In this document: piece by piece, positions 1-8,015 of the stretch | Position numbering within the stretch: position 1 is the first letter of the stretch | Layout of the letters: every line of letters starts with the position of its first letter | From: Kiritimatiellia bacterium | GTDB lineage: Bacteria > Verrucomicrobiota > Kiritimatiellia > RFP12 > UBA1067 | Reading direction: 5' to 3' | Assembly (NCBI GenBank): GCA_017631385.1 | Contig: JAGBTH010000038.1 | Coordinates: 1-34,030, forward strand | DNA length: 34,030 bases | The notes under the pieces: generated by a model | What the model saw: only the letters and a program-made list of their open reading frames with translations | Database searches by the model: none | Told to the model about the DNA's origin: nothing | Program-made: the position numbers and the translations under genes

Positions 1-1242
1 ACTGCCGCGATGTACGGCTACTCCAATATGCTCGTTAATGCGTGCAACGAGTACGTGTTCCGCCCCGAAAGACCTGCGGACGTAGCTAAATCAAGGCCCT
101 ACGATCTGCGTATGCGCATGACGAATTACGCGATGCGCGATTGCCTCGTATCGCTCGCGCACGGGTGCTGGACGATCTCGATAGGTCACATCGAAGACTG
201 TGACGAACCCTACTACAATACGAACTGGGGCGCTGGCGGTCAGTGCACGTTCTATCCGATGTCGTACCCCAAGCGCATGTTCACCGCGCTTGCCAATTTG
301 ACAAAGGTTCTCGACAAGCCCAAACTTTCGAAGTGCATCGACGTAAAGAATGCTAATGCGGTCTGGGCGGTCGAGTTTTTAAGAGAGCGCAGAAAGCAAG
401 ATTACGCTACGGCCGTATGGGCGGCTTCGGCACACGGAAAGATTGAAATGGAGTATCCCAAAGGGGTAACGGTTCGTCATATCAATTGGCAAGGTCGCGC
501 TAAGGATATAAAAGTTCCTTCTTCGGGTAGGATCGTTCTTGATGTCGGGCCTACACCGTATTATCTCGTCTGTGACGAAAAGGCTGTTGGCGCGAGATAT
601 TTAGGCGCTGACAAGGTAAGTCTTCCATCCAATATCAAGAAGATTTCTAGCGTCACGCCTAAAACTGTTTACATTCAGACGAATGGCCATAAGGGTTGGT
701 GCCATCAGGGTTGCGCGTGGGGATATTTCAACATGAAGCCGTATCATGATGAAGAGCTTAATATGGATGCTACCGAGTTTGTACTCGACCGCACAAAAGT
801 TAAACCTGCTTCTCAGGCGATTGAAGAGCTTTGCACCTTTGGCTTTAACGCTAAGCAGATTGATCCCGCCGGTTACGATGAAATCGGCATTTGGGTTAAA
901 GGCAACGGCACGTTCGGCCGCACAACACTTATGGTCAACACTTCTTCAGGCACGCGTCGCGTCGGCGCGTTCCAGGATCGCTCGTCGATTTGCTTTGATG
1001 GTTGGAGGCTTTTAAGGGCGCCGATTCCGTCCATCAAGCCCGACAAGGACGGTAAGCGTTGGATCCGCCCGGCGCAGTTCATTTTTGGAACAGGTCGTTA
1101 CGCGCTCAATCCCAAGGATATGATTTCGGTTCCTGAGAACATCTGTGTGGGCGATGTAGTCCTAATCGACTCCAAGTCGAAGAAGGACAATGTCGAAAAA
1201 GGCTACAACGCGATGGATTTCGTAAGCGAGAAGGACTTATAA
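1..1242 (+). CDS. Putative carbohydrate-active secreted protein, 3' part (5' end outside window)
   Basis: The frame is open to base 1 and the first ATG (base 10) has no Shine-Dalgarno, so I treat this as the C-terminal part of a longer protein. At least 410 residues are visible. The first half is rich in Trp, Tyr and His (for example WGAGGQCTFYPMSYPKRMF), and a beta-rich stretch follows that ends in a segment of the type RIVLDVGPTPYYLV, a pattern I associate with C-terminal beta-sandwich regions of clan-A-like glycoside hydrolases. Roughly residues 275-385 (IGIWVKGNGTFGRTTLMVN, then FDGWRLL) resemble carbohydrate-binding jelly-roll modules. No catalytic pair can be assigned because the N-terminal part is missing. 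Its C-ending codon preference is stronger than that of the downstream pilin genes. A glycan-related role is an inference; the family is not firmly recognised. Confidence 0.6.
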   Translation, partial: TAAMYGYSNMLVNACNEYVFRPERPADVAKSRPYDLRMRMTNYAMRDCLVSLAHGCWTISIGHIEDCDEPYYNTNWGAGGQCTFYPMSYPKRMFTALANLTKVLDKPKLSKCIDVKNANAVWAVEFLRERRKQDYATAVWAASAHGKIEMEYPKGVTVRHINWQGRAKDIKVPSSGRIVLDVGPTPYYLVCDEKAVGARYLGADKVSLPSNIKKISSVTPKTVYIQTNGHKGWCHQGCAWGYFNMKPYHDEELNMDATEFVLDRTKVKPASQAIEELCTFGFNAKQIDPAGYDEIGIWVKGNGTFGRTTLMVNTSSGTRRVGAFQDRSSICFDGWRLLRAPIPSIKPDKDGKRWIRPAQFIFGTGRYALNPKDMISVPENICVGDVVLIDSKSKKDNVEKGYNAMDFVSEKDL

Positions 1243-1323
1243 GTATAACTAGGGCTATTAACTCTTCTAGTTGTCTAGTAAATAATTAGATTGTATTTAA
1301 ACTAAATAAAGTGAGGTATTAAA

Positions 1324-2112
1324 ATGAAGAAATTGCTTATTGTACTCGTCGCTAGCGTTTCTAGCGTACTTTTTGCTGCAAAAACGGATGTTAAGGTTGT
1401 TAAATCTAATGTTGCCGATCATACCGTAGCTAAAGAGTTTACAGGTAAAAATGGTGGAGTATTTCGTTATCGAATTGCCGATAAAGCTTCGAGCGATGGT
1501 TCTAAAGTTCCTCTTGTATTCTTTCTTCATGGTGCTGGTGAGCGCGGCGCTGATAATGTAGCTCAACTTCGTCATGGCGTTGGAGATTTAGTGCGTTATC
1601 TAGACGCTAAAGAAAAGGGGTATAGGCTAATTGCTGGCCAAGTGCCTTACGGTAAGCGTTGGGTAGAGGTTAATTGGGGTGCTAAGAGTCATAAGATGCC
1701 TGATGCTCCATCTGATACAATGGCGCTTTTGCTCGAAATGTTGGATACGCAGCTCGCTGATCCCACGATTGACTTAAGCCGTGTATATGTTTCGGGTATT
1801 TCGATGGGTGGATATGGTACATGGGATTTAATTTCTCGTAGACCCGAGGTTTTTGCCGCGGCGCTTCCTATTTGTGGTGGCGGCGATGTAGAAATGGCGT
1901 CGAAAATAGCTCAAATTCCGATTTGGACATTCCACGGCAGTGCTGATGGGGCGGTCCCTGTTTGTCGCTCGCGCAATATGGTTGCGGCGCTTTGGGCTAA
2001 TGGCTCTAATGCGCATTATCGCGAGTATCCAGACGCTGGACACGCAGTATGGATAGAGACATATAAGGATAAAAAAGTTCTCGCTTGGTTTTTTAAGCAG
2101 AAGAAGAAATAA
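1324..2112 (+). CDS. Secreted alpha/beta-hydrolase, esterase of the prolyl-oligopeptidase/CE1-like type
   Basis: A 262-residue protein with a Sec signal peptide (residues 1-19, ending VLFAA), so it acts in the periplasm or outside the cell. The alpha/beta-hydrolase landmarks are all present: an oxyanion-loop motif HGAGERG at residues 69-75, the nucleophile elbow GISMGGYG with Ser160, the acid Asp208 in HGSADGAVP, and the catalytic His240 in GHAVW. This arrangement is typical of the small 'predicted peptidase/phospholipase-carboxylesterase' group, many of which sit beside glycan-degradation genes and remove acyl groups from polysaccharides. The upstream neighbour is a probable glycoside-active protein, which fits an esterase on plant or mucin glycans, but the substrate cannot be read from sequence. 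A GTGAGG stretch lies about 6 bases before the ATG. Alternatives are a peptidase or lipase. Confidence 0.85.
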   Translation: MKKLLIVLVASVSSVLFAAKTDVKVVKSNVADHTVAKEFTGKNGGVFRYRIADKASSDGSKVPLVFFLHGAGERGADNVAQLRHGVGDLVRYLDAKEKGYRLIAGQVPYGKRWVEVNWGAKSHKMPDAPSDTMALLLEMLDTQLADPTIDLSRVYVSGISMGGYGTWDLISRRPEVFAAALPICGGGDVEMASKIAQIPIWTFHGSADGAVPVCRSRNMVAALWANGSNAHYREYPDAGHAVWIETYKDKKVLAWFFKQKKK

Positions 2113-2148
2113 AAACTCGACAATGACGGGTGGAATTTTGGAAGCTGA

Positions 2149-2177
2149 TTGAATTTAAGTGAGATTTGTGATAATAT
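2149..2177 (+). promoter_or_regulatory. Sigma70-like promoter of the first Flp-like pilin gene
   Basis: TTGAAT (2149-2154), a 17-base spacer and TAATAT (2172-2177). The predicted start of transcription, 7 bases after the -10 box, is base 2184, which is the A of the ATG. No Shine-Dalgarno precedes the ATG, so a leaderless mRNA is expected. It would drive the Tad-like pilin genes. Confidence 0.55.
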
Positions 2178-2183
2178 AGTAAC

Positions 2184-2339
2184 ATGAAAGTCAAGGCGAG
2201 AAAAGCTCAGGCTATGATAGAGTACGTAATTACGTTCTCTATTCTCGTTCTTGTTGTTGGATCGCTTGTGTATCTCTTAAGGGCGACTAAGTCGGCCGTT
2301 GTGAGAACTGAGCGCCATGTTAGTTCTGAGTATCCGTAA
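2184..2339 (+). CDS. Flp-type small prepilin, 51 aa
   Basis: A 51-residue protein. It begins with a basic leader (MKVKARKA) followed by QAMIEYVITFSILVLVVG, matching the Flp/Tad prepilin pattern in which the cleavage site is followed after four residues by Glu-Tyr and a hydrophobic helix (about residues 14-32). The residue before the predicted cut is Ala rather than the usual Gly. The tail is short and polar (TKSAVVRTERHVSSEYP). Flp pilins are processed by TadV/CpaA-type peptidases and assemble into thin fibres or act as minor pilins; none of that machinery is in the window. The start is set by the promoter, whose predicted transcription start coincides with the ATG. It is followed 24 bases later by a second Flp-like gene. 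Confidence 0.75.
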   Translation: MKVKARKAQAMIEYVITFSILVLVVGSLVYLLRATKSAVVRTERHVSSEYP

Positions 2340-2363
2340 CTTATGTTAAATAAGGAGATAAAC

Positions 2364-2522
2364 ATGAAGAAGATGAAAAAAGGCCAAACGATGGTTGAAT
2401 ATATTCTTATTATCAGCCTCATAGCTATCGCGCTTATCGGCACATTTACTCTCTTGAAGGATAAGATTCAGAGTAAGGCCGAAGATGCCGCTGAGCAGAT
2501 TGAAGACGCCGGCGACAATTGA
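2364..2522 (+). CDS. Flp-type small prepilin, 52 aa (candidate major pilin)
   Basis: A 52-residue protein, MKKMKKGQTMVEYILIIS at the start, with the classical Flp class III leader: a short basic stretch, Gly7 before the cut, then Q-T-M-V-E-Y and a hydrophobic helix to about residue 32. The acidic tail (KAEDAAEQIEDAGDN) resembles that of many Flp pilins. A clear AAGGAG lies 7 bases before the ATG, the strongest ribosome-binding site among the five Tad-like genes; with the Gly at -1 this suggests it is the abundant structural subunit. This last point is inference. It sits between another Flp-like gene and a TadE-like gene. Confidence 0.85.
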   Translation: MKKMKKGQTMVEYILIISLIAIALIGTFTLLKDKIQSKAEDAAEQIEDAGDN

Positions 2523-2549
2523 TATTAGTCGTTAATTAAAAGGGCCCTC

Positions 2550-3020
2550 ATGAAGCGCGCCCAGGCTATGGTCGAGACGCTGATTGCCGTACTCGTGATA
2601 ATGATTATTTTCACGAGTGCGTTTACGCTTTCTCGTAAACTCGCGGCTAGAACGCTTTTGGACTACGCCGCGGCGCGCGCGGCGCGCGCTAGGGCTGTAG
2701 GCTTTAATGACTTTATGTGCTTTAAATCGGCGCGCGCGGCGATAATCCCGGTAGCCGGTAAGCGTTTATGGCCGACAGAGGGGGGATTTGACGAAGTAGC
2801 TCGCGTACCTATTTATCTCTCGAGCGAAAATCCAGCTCGCGCTAACGCTATATTAGAATATGAGAATTGGCATACTACTGATGTAGATGTTGATTCCGAG
2901 ATGGGGGTAGCGCCAATAGCCGAGGCGAGTGTAGAGATGTCGACTAAAGACTTCGATGCTACAGGTTGGGCTAAGGTTGAGTCGCACTTCCCTTTTTATA
3001 TGTATGATGCGGGGTTGTGA
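2550..3020 (+). CDS. TadE-like minor prepilin, 156 aa
   Basis: A 156-residue protein whose N-terminus (MKRAQAMVETLIAVLVIMI) has a short basic leader, a presumed cut before Gln5, Glu five residues later and one hydrophobic helix to about residue 28. It continues with an Ala/Arg-rich amphipathic segment (DYAAARAARARAV), as in TadE-like proteins that pack against the pilus base. The remaining domain is extracytoplasmic with no recognised motif. The residue before the cut is Ala. The stop codon TGA overlaps the next start ATG by one base, so translation of the TadG-like gene is probably coupled. The TadE assignment rests on N-terminus, size and order; a direct enzymatic role is not expected. Confidence 0.75.
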   Translation: MKRAQAMVETLIAVLVIMIIFTSAFTLSRKLAARTLLDYAAARAARARAVGFNDFMCFKSARAAIIPVAGKRLWPTEGGFDEVARVPIYLSSENPARANAILEYENWHTTDVDVDSEMGVAPIAEASVEMSTKDFDATGWAKVESHFPFYMYDAGL

Positions 3021-4441
3021 TGCGTAATCGTAATGGTCAGATTGTTTTGCTTTTGGTGTTTATACTCGTTATTTTAACGAGTTTAGTATTGCTTAACGTT
3101 GATATTTTTACTTCTGTTCGTGAGAAAACCCATATTCAGCATGGCGGTGATGCCGCGGCGATAGCGGCCGCTTATAAGCAGGGCGAGATTCTTAACGAAA
3201 TTGGTAAAAAGAATATTGAGCATTTAGTCGCGGCTATTCGTGACGAAACGAATTTATGCCGGTCAATCGTTATGAAGCAGCGCCACATGGCGCTATTAGA
3301 TCCTGTTGATGCGCTTAGAGCCGCGGATGAAGCTGCTCGCGCTAATGGCATGGCTACGAGAAGCGAGTTTTCTAAGATCCTTCAGCGCCATGTTGATGAT
3401 ATTAGAACAGTTTATTCTGAAGGTGCGAGCGGTGAAGGCGCGCCATATCCAGAGCCTTTTCCGGGGGCTTGGGTTCAATATGCTTCTAAGATTTCGAATG
3501 TTATTTTGGGCGGATTAGCCGCGGGACCTGATAATTTAGAGTTTTATGACTCTTTATCTGGTCATTTATTGTTAAATCGTCAGTTTTATAATGCGATTGC
3601 CGCTAAAGATTGGTGTTGGTTTCATTTTAATAATAAGAATATACTTGATGATTACGGCAGCTATACTGACTGGGCGCCATTACCAGCTGAGCGTGAAAAT
3701 CCCTTAGATAATAGCGAAGTATTTTCGCTCCATGTTTATTCCCGTAAAATCAGCTTTAAATCAGTTTTTACTAACGAGGAGATTTTAGAAATACTTCGTC
3801 GTTATTCAGATGAAAAATTTAATGAAGATGATCTTAATAAGTCTAAACTTTTAGCCGATCCAGAAGAGGTATGGTTCTTTTTTGAGCCTGGACGCTGGAG
3901 CCAGTGGTTTATTGATTTAGCTCTCGCCAGCGATGGGGGAATGAGCGATTTTCCGATAGTAGGAGGGATAAAGGACGAATATAATGTTCGCGGCTGCGCG
4001 GCGGTTTTAAGGTGTATTGGCGAGAATACGACAGTCGCGGTAAATTCGACAGCGACGTTTAATTGGTCGGCGGCAGCTAAGCCATTCGGCGCGGTAGAGG
4101 ATTTTGAAGGTACTTTATCGCCGGTTACCGCGCTTAATTATCTTGTAGTTCCAGCGTTTACTGATGTAAGATTAGTGCCCTTAGACGCTGTCGGGGGGTC
4201 GAATCTGGCGACTGCTGATTATGGTTGGGTAACACATATTCAGGATCATCTACCTATTTATATGGAGAATGGTCCGAGCGCAATAAGTGGTTCATGTTAT
4301 TATTGCGATCAGTTAAAAGCTTGGGAGAGAGAATCATTTAGGCGCTCTGGATCTAATTGGCTTAAGTTTAATTCGCATACTTGCCAAAGACCTATGCCAG
4401 GCGGGACTATTAATGGGGGAGGTACGAGCCATGGCCATTAA
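3020..4441 (+). CDS. TadG-like pilus assembly protein, 473 aa
   Basis: A 473-residue protein starting MRNRNGQIVLLLVFILVIL: basic leader, Gly before the likely cleavage point and one N-terminal membrane helix (about residues 8-28), then VDIFTSVREKTHIQHGGDAAAIAAA. The 'helix, then D-A-A-A-x-A-A' arrangement is characteristic of TadG/TadE-like proteins, where the Ala-rich helix follows the membrane anchor. The large remainder is predicted to be periplasmic. The end is Gly/His-rich (GGTINGGGTSHGH) and has two Cys pairs (YYCD and HTCQ). The ATG at 3020 is preferred over the GTG three bases upstream because it forms a TGATG overlap with the preceding gene. It overlaps the next gene by 11 bases. It has no von Willebrand A motif that I can recognise, unlike many longer TadG proteins. 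Confidence 0.7.
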   Translation: MRNRNGQIVLLLVFILVILTSLVLLNVDIFTSVREKTHIQHGGDAAAIAAAYKQGEILNEIGKKNIEHLVAAIRDETNLCRSIVMKQRHMALLDPVDALRAADEAARANGMATRSEFSKILQRHVDDIRTVYSEGASGEGAPYPEPFPGAWVQYASKISNVILGGLAAGPDNLEFYDSLSGHLLLNRQFYNAIAAKDWCWFHFNNKNILDDYGSYTDWAPLPAERENPLDNSEVFSLHVYSRKISFKSVFTNEEILEILRRYSDEKFNEDDLNKSKLLADPEEVWFFFEPGRWSQWFIDLALASDGGMSDFPIVGGIKDEYNVRGCAAVLRCIGENTTVAVNSTATFNWSAAAKPFGAVEDFEGTLSPVTALNYLVVPAFTDVRLVPLDAVGGSNLATADYGWVTHIQDHLPIYMENGPSAISGSCYYCDQLKAWERESFRRSGSNWLKFNSHTCQRPMPGGTINGGGTSHGH

Positions 4442-4757
4442 TAAACGTATTAAGTTTCGCCCAGCTCAAGCTATAATTGAGTTAGCCTTAGGGTTATTTA
4501 GTATAACGCTTATTTTAACTGCGCTTTTTACTTTTATTAGTTATATTGTTTCGTCGTTAAATATGTCGCGAGATATTAGAGCTAAGGCGGGGCGCGCGGC
4601 GTTCACCTCGATGGGGGGCGAAGGCTCATATTCAACATCGTCTAAGAGCGATTCTGTAACTGTTTCGTCAATGGCGGATGAGCATCTATTTCAAGGTAAG
4701 AATGAGCTAAAAATTAGAGAAGAAGTTAAAATACCCAATATGAAAATCCCTCAATAG
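4431..4757 (+). CDS. TadE-like minor prepilin, 108 aa
   Basis: A 108-residue protein, MAINKRIKFRPAQAIIELALG at its start. It has a basic leader, a presumed cleavage before Gln13, Glu five residues on and a hydrophobic helix to about residue 38, then SLNMSRDIRAKAGRAAF, the Arg/Ala-rich amphipathic segment seen in the other TadE-like gene of this cluster. The tail is Ser/Thr-rich and ends in KNELKIREEVKIPNMKIPQ. ATG 4431 is chosen over the in-frame ATG 4413 because GGGGGAGG (4415-4422) is placed for 4431. It overlaps the end of the TadG-like gene, implying coupling. It is the last Tad-type gene before the GspF gene, which has its own promoter. Confidence 0.7.
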   Translation: MAINKRIKFRPAQAIIELALGLFSITLILTALFTFISYIVSSLNMSRDIRAKAGRAAFTSMGGEGSYSTSSKSDSVTVSSMADEHLFQGKNELKIREEVKIPNMKIPQ

Positions 4758-4771
4758 AAGAGCTCATGTAG

Positions 4772-4801
4772 TTGCTAAAAGATGATTTCGTGTGATATAA
4801 T
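4772..4801 (+). promoter_or_regulatory. Sigma70-like promoter upstream of the GspF-like gene
   Basis: TTGCTA (4772-4777), 18-base spacer, perfect TATAAT (4796-4801). Transcription would begin near 4808 and leave a leader of about 68 bases before the ATG at 4876. The leader contains a second TATAAT (4834-4839) with only a poor -35 (CTGAAG). No Shine-Dalgarno is evident before 4876. Confidence 0.6.
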
Positions 4802-4875
4802 TTATTCAAACTGAAGAAAGGGCGCTTAGATCTTATAATGTAGAAAGAATTAGAGATCGGCGTAATAGATTAGAT

Positions 4876-6213
4876 ATGGCGACATTCCAGTATATAGCTA
4901 AAGATTCTGAAGGTAACGAGACTCGTGGCCAAATTGATGCCGCAGATCGTAATTCCGCTATCGCGGCTCTTCGCTCTCAGGGGCTTATGCCGACAGCCAT
5001 GGGCGAAGTGCGCGCGGCAGCCTCGGCGCCTCAGCCGGCTAAGTCTGGCGCCAAGGGTAAAAAAGCGCCGCCTCCAGTCGCGCCCTCGAAAGATAAGAAG
5101 AAGAGTGGACTTAATATGGAGATTAATATAAAACTCCCTAAGTTCCTCCAAGGTAAAGTTAAGACTAAGATCCTTACTCAGTTTACCCGTCAGTTGGCTA
5201 CTCTTGTGAATGCGGGTCTACCGTTGATGCGCGGTATTGATGTTTTAAAGCGCCAGGTTAAAGATCCCCAGATGAACGAGGCTTTAGCGGGAATTTCGGA
5301 GTCGATATCTTCGGGCGGTACATTCTCTGAAGCGCTCATGGCTTACCCTAAGGTATTCGATAATCTTTATGTAAATATGGTTAAGGCCGGTGAAGCGGGC
5401 GGTGTTCTCGAAGTCGTACTCGCTCGATTAGCTGAATTCGCCGAAAAAGCCGAGAAGATTAAAAATAAGGTAAAAGGCGCGATGATCTACCCGATCGTCG
5501 TTCTCGTAGCGGCTGTCGGCATTACGGCGTTCCTTCTTGTAAAGGTTATTCCGCGATTCCAATCTGTATTCCAAGATATGATGGCCGGCGAACCATTGCC
5601 GCCTGTTACGGAATTCGTTATTAGCGCGTCTAAATATGTTCAGGAAAACGGTCTTATGATTGCGATTGTCGCGGTTGCGGCATTTATGCTCTTTAAGATT
5701 GTAGCTAAAACCGAGAAGGGCGCTTATTTAGTCGATGTATTAAAGCTTAAAGTGCCGATTCTCGGTACTCTCGTTCAGCGAACAGCGGTTTCGCGCTTTA
5801 CGAGAACTTTAGGTACGCTTTTATCATCGGGCGTACCGATTCTCCAGTCGTTATCTATTGTACGCGATACGTCGGGTAATCGCGTTATTTCGAAGGCGAT
5901 TCAGTCGGTCCATGACGCCGTTAAAGAAGGTGAGGGCGTAACTCAGCCTCTCTCGCAATGTTGGGTATTCCCCCCTATGGTCGTGTCGATGATCGAGGTC
6001 GGTGAAGAGACGGGCGCGCTAGCCGAAATGTTGACGCGTATCGCCGATACATACGATGACGAGGTCGATAACGCTGTAGCTGGTATGACGGCCGCGATTG
6101 AACCCGCGCTCATTATCTTCTTGGCGGTTATCGTAGGTACGATCGTTATCGCTATGTTCTTACCGATGATTAAGATTATTTCGTCTGTATCTGGCGGTGG
6201 CGGCGGAATGTAA
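4876..6213 (+). CDS. gspF: Type II secretion / type IV pilus platform protein, GspF/PilC family
   Basis: A 445-residue inner-membrane platform protein. An N-terminal MATFQYIAKDSEGNETRG domain (about residues 1-42) is the standard GspF/PilC start. An Ala/Pro/Lys-rich linker follows at about 45-78, longer and more repetitive than usual. Two T2SSF domains come next: about residues 98-222 (LTQFTRQLATLVNAGLPL) and 304-426 (SRFTRTLGTLLSSGVPI), each with the typical G-x-P loop and the E-A/E-T-G pair (GEAGG, GEETG). Membrane segments lie near 203-228, 255-275 and 412-438. In T2SS and T4P it couples the cytoplasmic ATPase to pseudopilin assembly. It heads the pseudopilin genes, whose first start codon follows 11 bases after its stop, within one probable operon. 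The C-terminus is a glycine tail (GGGGGM). Confidence 0.95.
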   Translation: MATFQYIAKDSEGNETRGQIDAADRNSAIAALRSQGLMPTAMGEVRAAASAPQPAKSGAKGKKAPPPVAPSKDKKKSGLNMEINIKLPKFLQGKVKTKILTQFTRQLATLVNAGLPLMRGIDVLKRQVKDPQMNEALAGISESISSGGTFSEALMAYPKVFDNLYVNMVKAGEAGGVLEVVLARLAEFAEKAEKIKNKVKGAMIYPIVVLVAAVGITAFLLVKVIPRFQSVFQDMMAGEPLPPVTEFVISASKYVQENGLMIAIVAVAAFMLFKIVAKTEKGAYLVDVLKLKVPILGTLVQRTAVSRFTRTLGTLLSSGVPILQSLSIVRDTSGNRVISKAIQSVHDAVKEGEGVTQPLSQCWVFPPMVVSMIEVGEETGALAEMLTRIADTYDDEVDNAVAGMTAAIEPALIIFLAVIVGTIVIAMFLPMIKIISSVSGGGGGM

Positions 6214-6224
6214 GGAATATGCCG

Positions 6225-7409
6225 ATGAAAAAGGCTTTTACTCTACTAGAATTAATGATAGCTATCGCCGTTTTGGTGACGCTGATGGGACTCGTATTTA
6301 GATTGAATATAACGGGATCTGATAATAAAGCTCGCATCGAAACAGTATTGCGTATGCAAAAGCTCGAAAATTGTATTTCGGGCTATTATGCGGCATTTGG
6401 CAGTTACCCACCAGTTAAGTTGCATGGTTCACGAAATTACAAATTAAAAACTAATGATTATGGTGTTCAGATGGATGTAGAAAGAGGGACTAGTTCTGCT
6501 GATGGAGGTTTAAACTGGGGTGATATAGAGGCTGCGTGTAGAGCTCAGCCAGTAGGGTGCCGATTCCCTTTTCCTGAAGGAATGAGCGAAATTGTTAAAA
6601 AGGTTTCTGAAGAATTAGCAGATAAGGCTAGTAAAGGCGCATTTGATGGAATAGATGCTGTTCAGAGAGCTAAGTTAGAAGCTAGATTTAATGATGGACT
6701 TTCAGAAAATCCGGGTAGATATAATGATTATTCCGAGGCTACAGATTGGCGCGATATTCGATTATATAGGTTTGGACTTATGAGCTACTTGTTACCTAGA
6801 TATCTCGTTATGATGCGAAATTATAAAGGTTTGGAGTTTAATCAGTGGAAAGCTAATAATGATTTACCGTATAAAGCTATTGATGGAGATCGATTTCAAG
6901 ATTGGGACGATCTTCTTAACGATAGTAACTATAATGAGGATGGGTCTTTGGATCAAGATAGTTCTGGGTATGCAAATGTAGCTAATATACCATCTCAAGC
7001 TGTCTGTGCGAGGTGGATGCTTAATCTCGAAGGTATTTGCACTGGTAATTACCCTAATAATCTTTATGGCATTAAGATTATAAAAGAACCAGTAGTGTCT
7101 GAGCTTAGAGGAACTAATCCTAACATAGAGATTTTTAGGCCCACGAATCAAAGTGATCAAGGTGAGGGTGATGATGATGACGATGGTCAGTATGTTTTAG
7201 ATGGCATAACGGTTAAGGATGGGTGGGATAATGAATTTTATTACTATTCGCCCGCTCCATATCAGCGTTATATTCTTTGGAGCGCGGGTAAGAATAGAAG
7301 AACCTTCCCTCCATGGGTAGATCGAACGATTTTAAAAGCCGAAGGTGCTAAAGTTATTGAAAAAGTTAGTGAGTGGATTGAAGATGACATTATTCACTTA
7401 AGTAATTAA
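6225..7409 (+). CDS. Long GspG-like pseudopilin, 394 aa
   Basis: A class III prepilin leader, MKKAFTLLELMIAIAVLVTL, with Glu5 of the mature protein and Ala before the cut. The C-terminal part carries the GspG-type signature: DGWDNEFYYYSP (about residue 332 on) and YILWSAGKNR, matching the DPWGNPY and 'SxGxDG' motifs of GspG. Between them lies an insertion of roughly 250 residues, with an Asp-rich run (GEGDDDDDGQ) just before the GspG signature. Canonical GspG proteins are about 140-150 residues, so this one is a giant. The start at 6225 is preferred over ATG 6219 because AAGGAA (6212-6217) has normal spacing only to 6225. It is encoded directly downstream of gspF and is first of nine pseudopilin genes. 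Confidence 0.8.
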   Translation: MKKAFTLLELMIAIAVLVTLMGLVFRLNITGSDNKARIETVLRMQKLENCISGYYAAFGSYPPVKLHGSRNYKLKTNDYGVQMDVERGTSSADGGLNWGDIEAACRAQPVGCRFPFPEGMSEIVKKVSEELADKASKGAFDGIDAVQRAKLEARFNDGLSENPGRYNDYSEATDWRDIRLYRFGLMSYLLPRYLVMMRNYKGLEFNQWKANNDLPYKAIDGDRFQDWDDLLNDSNYNEDGSLDQDSSGYANVANIPSQAVCARWMLNLEGICTGNYPNNLYGIKIIKEPVVSELRGTNPNIEIFRPTNQSDQGEGDDDDDGQYVLDGITVKDGWDNEFYYYSPAPYQRYILWSAGKNRRTFPPWVDRTILKAEGAKVIEKVSEWIEDDIIHLSN

Positions 7410-7422
7410 AGGGACATGATCT

Positions 7423-8013
7423 ATGAAAAAAGGTTTTACATTAATAGAGATTTTAGTAGTTGTAGCTATTTTAGGAGTTTTAATGGGGGGCTTTATATTT
7501 AAATTGACCGATGCCCCCGATAAGGCTAAAAAAGCTGTTTGTGAAGATTATGTAAAGCAAGTTGCGACGGCCATAGGAGCTATTGAACCTTGGTCTAAAC
7601 GTCTTTATAGCGGTAGTAATAGCGAAGAAGGTCTTACCGAGACAACAGCGTATGCGCTTCATAAAATTTTAGGGTGTAAAACTAAGGATAATAAGTTATC
7701 GGGCTACGATCGATTCGGGTTGGTAACGCCTTGGGCTACAGAGACTATTAAAAAGTTAGGTTCCTCTTGTTCTAAATCGTCCGTTATTACGGCTTCTAAG
7801 TCTAGCGGTACTATTAGAGATCATATACTTAGGTACGCTCTAGATGATGATGAAGATGGTATTGTAATTGCTAATGTAGGCGGCGAGACTATTCGTATTC
7901 GAGCTTTAGTAGCTGTATGGTGCTCGGGGGCCGATGGTATAATAGAGCCTTATTCTAAGGGCCTTAATGGTGATGATGTCTACAGCTGGTCCACAAGTCA
8001 AGTAGATAAATAA
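7423..8013 (+). CDS. GspG-like pseudopilin, 196 aa
   Basis: The N-terminus MKKGFTLIEILVVVAILGVL is a textbook class III prepilin signal (Gly-1, Phe+1, Glu+5) with a hydrophobic helix to about residue 27. The protein ends in VAVWCSGADGIIEPYSKGLN and a final DDVYSW, which matches the GspG C-terminal motif 'SaGpDg...DDIysW' that in known GspG proteins binds calcium. The middle contains two Cys residues (GCKTK, SSCSKSS) that could pair. An AAAGGG sequence at 7408-7413 is placed 9 bases before the ATG. Of the nine pseudopilins, this is the closest to a canonical GspG, so it may be the major pseudopilin of the fibre. Confidence 0.85.
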   Translation: MKKGFTLIEILVVVAILGVLMGGFIFKLTDAPDKAKKAVCEDYVKQVATAIGAIEPWSKRLYSGSNSEEGLTETTAYALHKILGCKTKDNKLSGYDRFGLVTPWATETIKKLGSSCSKSSVITASKSSGTIRDHILRYALDDDEDGIVIANVGGETIRIRALVAVWCSGADGIIEPYSKGLNGDDVYSWSTSQVDK

Positions 8014-8015
8014 TC

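Noticed and set aside
1248-1276. Short inverted repeat AACTAG/CTAGTT downstream of the first gene
   Set aside because: Only 6 bp with a 14-base loop and no T-run; not a credible terminator.
2207-2443. Antisense 78-residue ORF with hydrophobic segments
   Set aside because: It lies opposite the two Flp-like pilin genes, which have clear prepilin leaders, start signals and stops; the antisense frame is a shadow.
4834-4839. Second TATAAT upstream of the GspF-like gene
   Set aside because: The matching -35 (CTGAAG) is poor, so I did not list it as a separate promoter.
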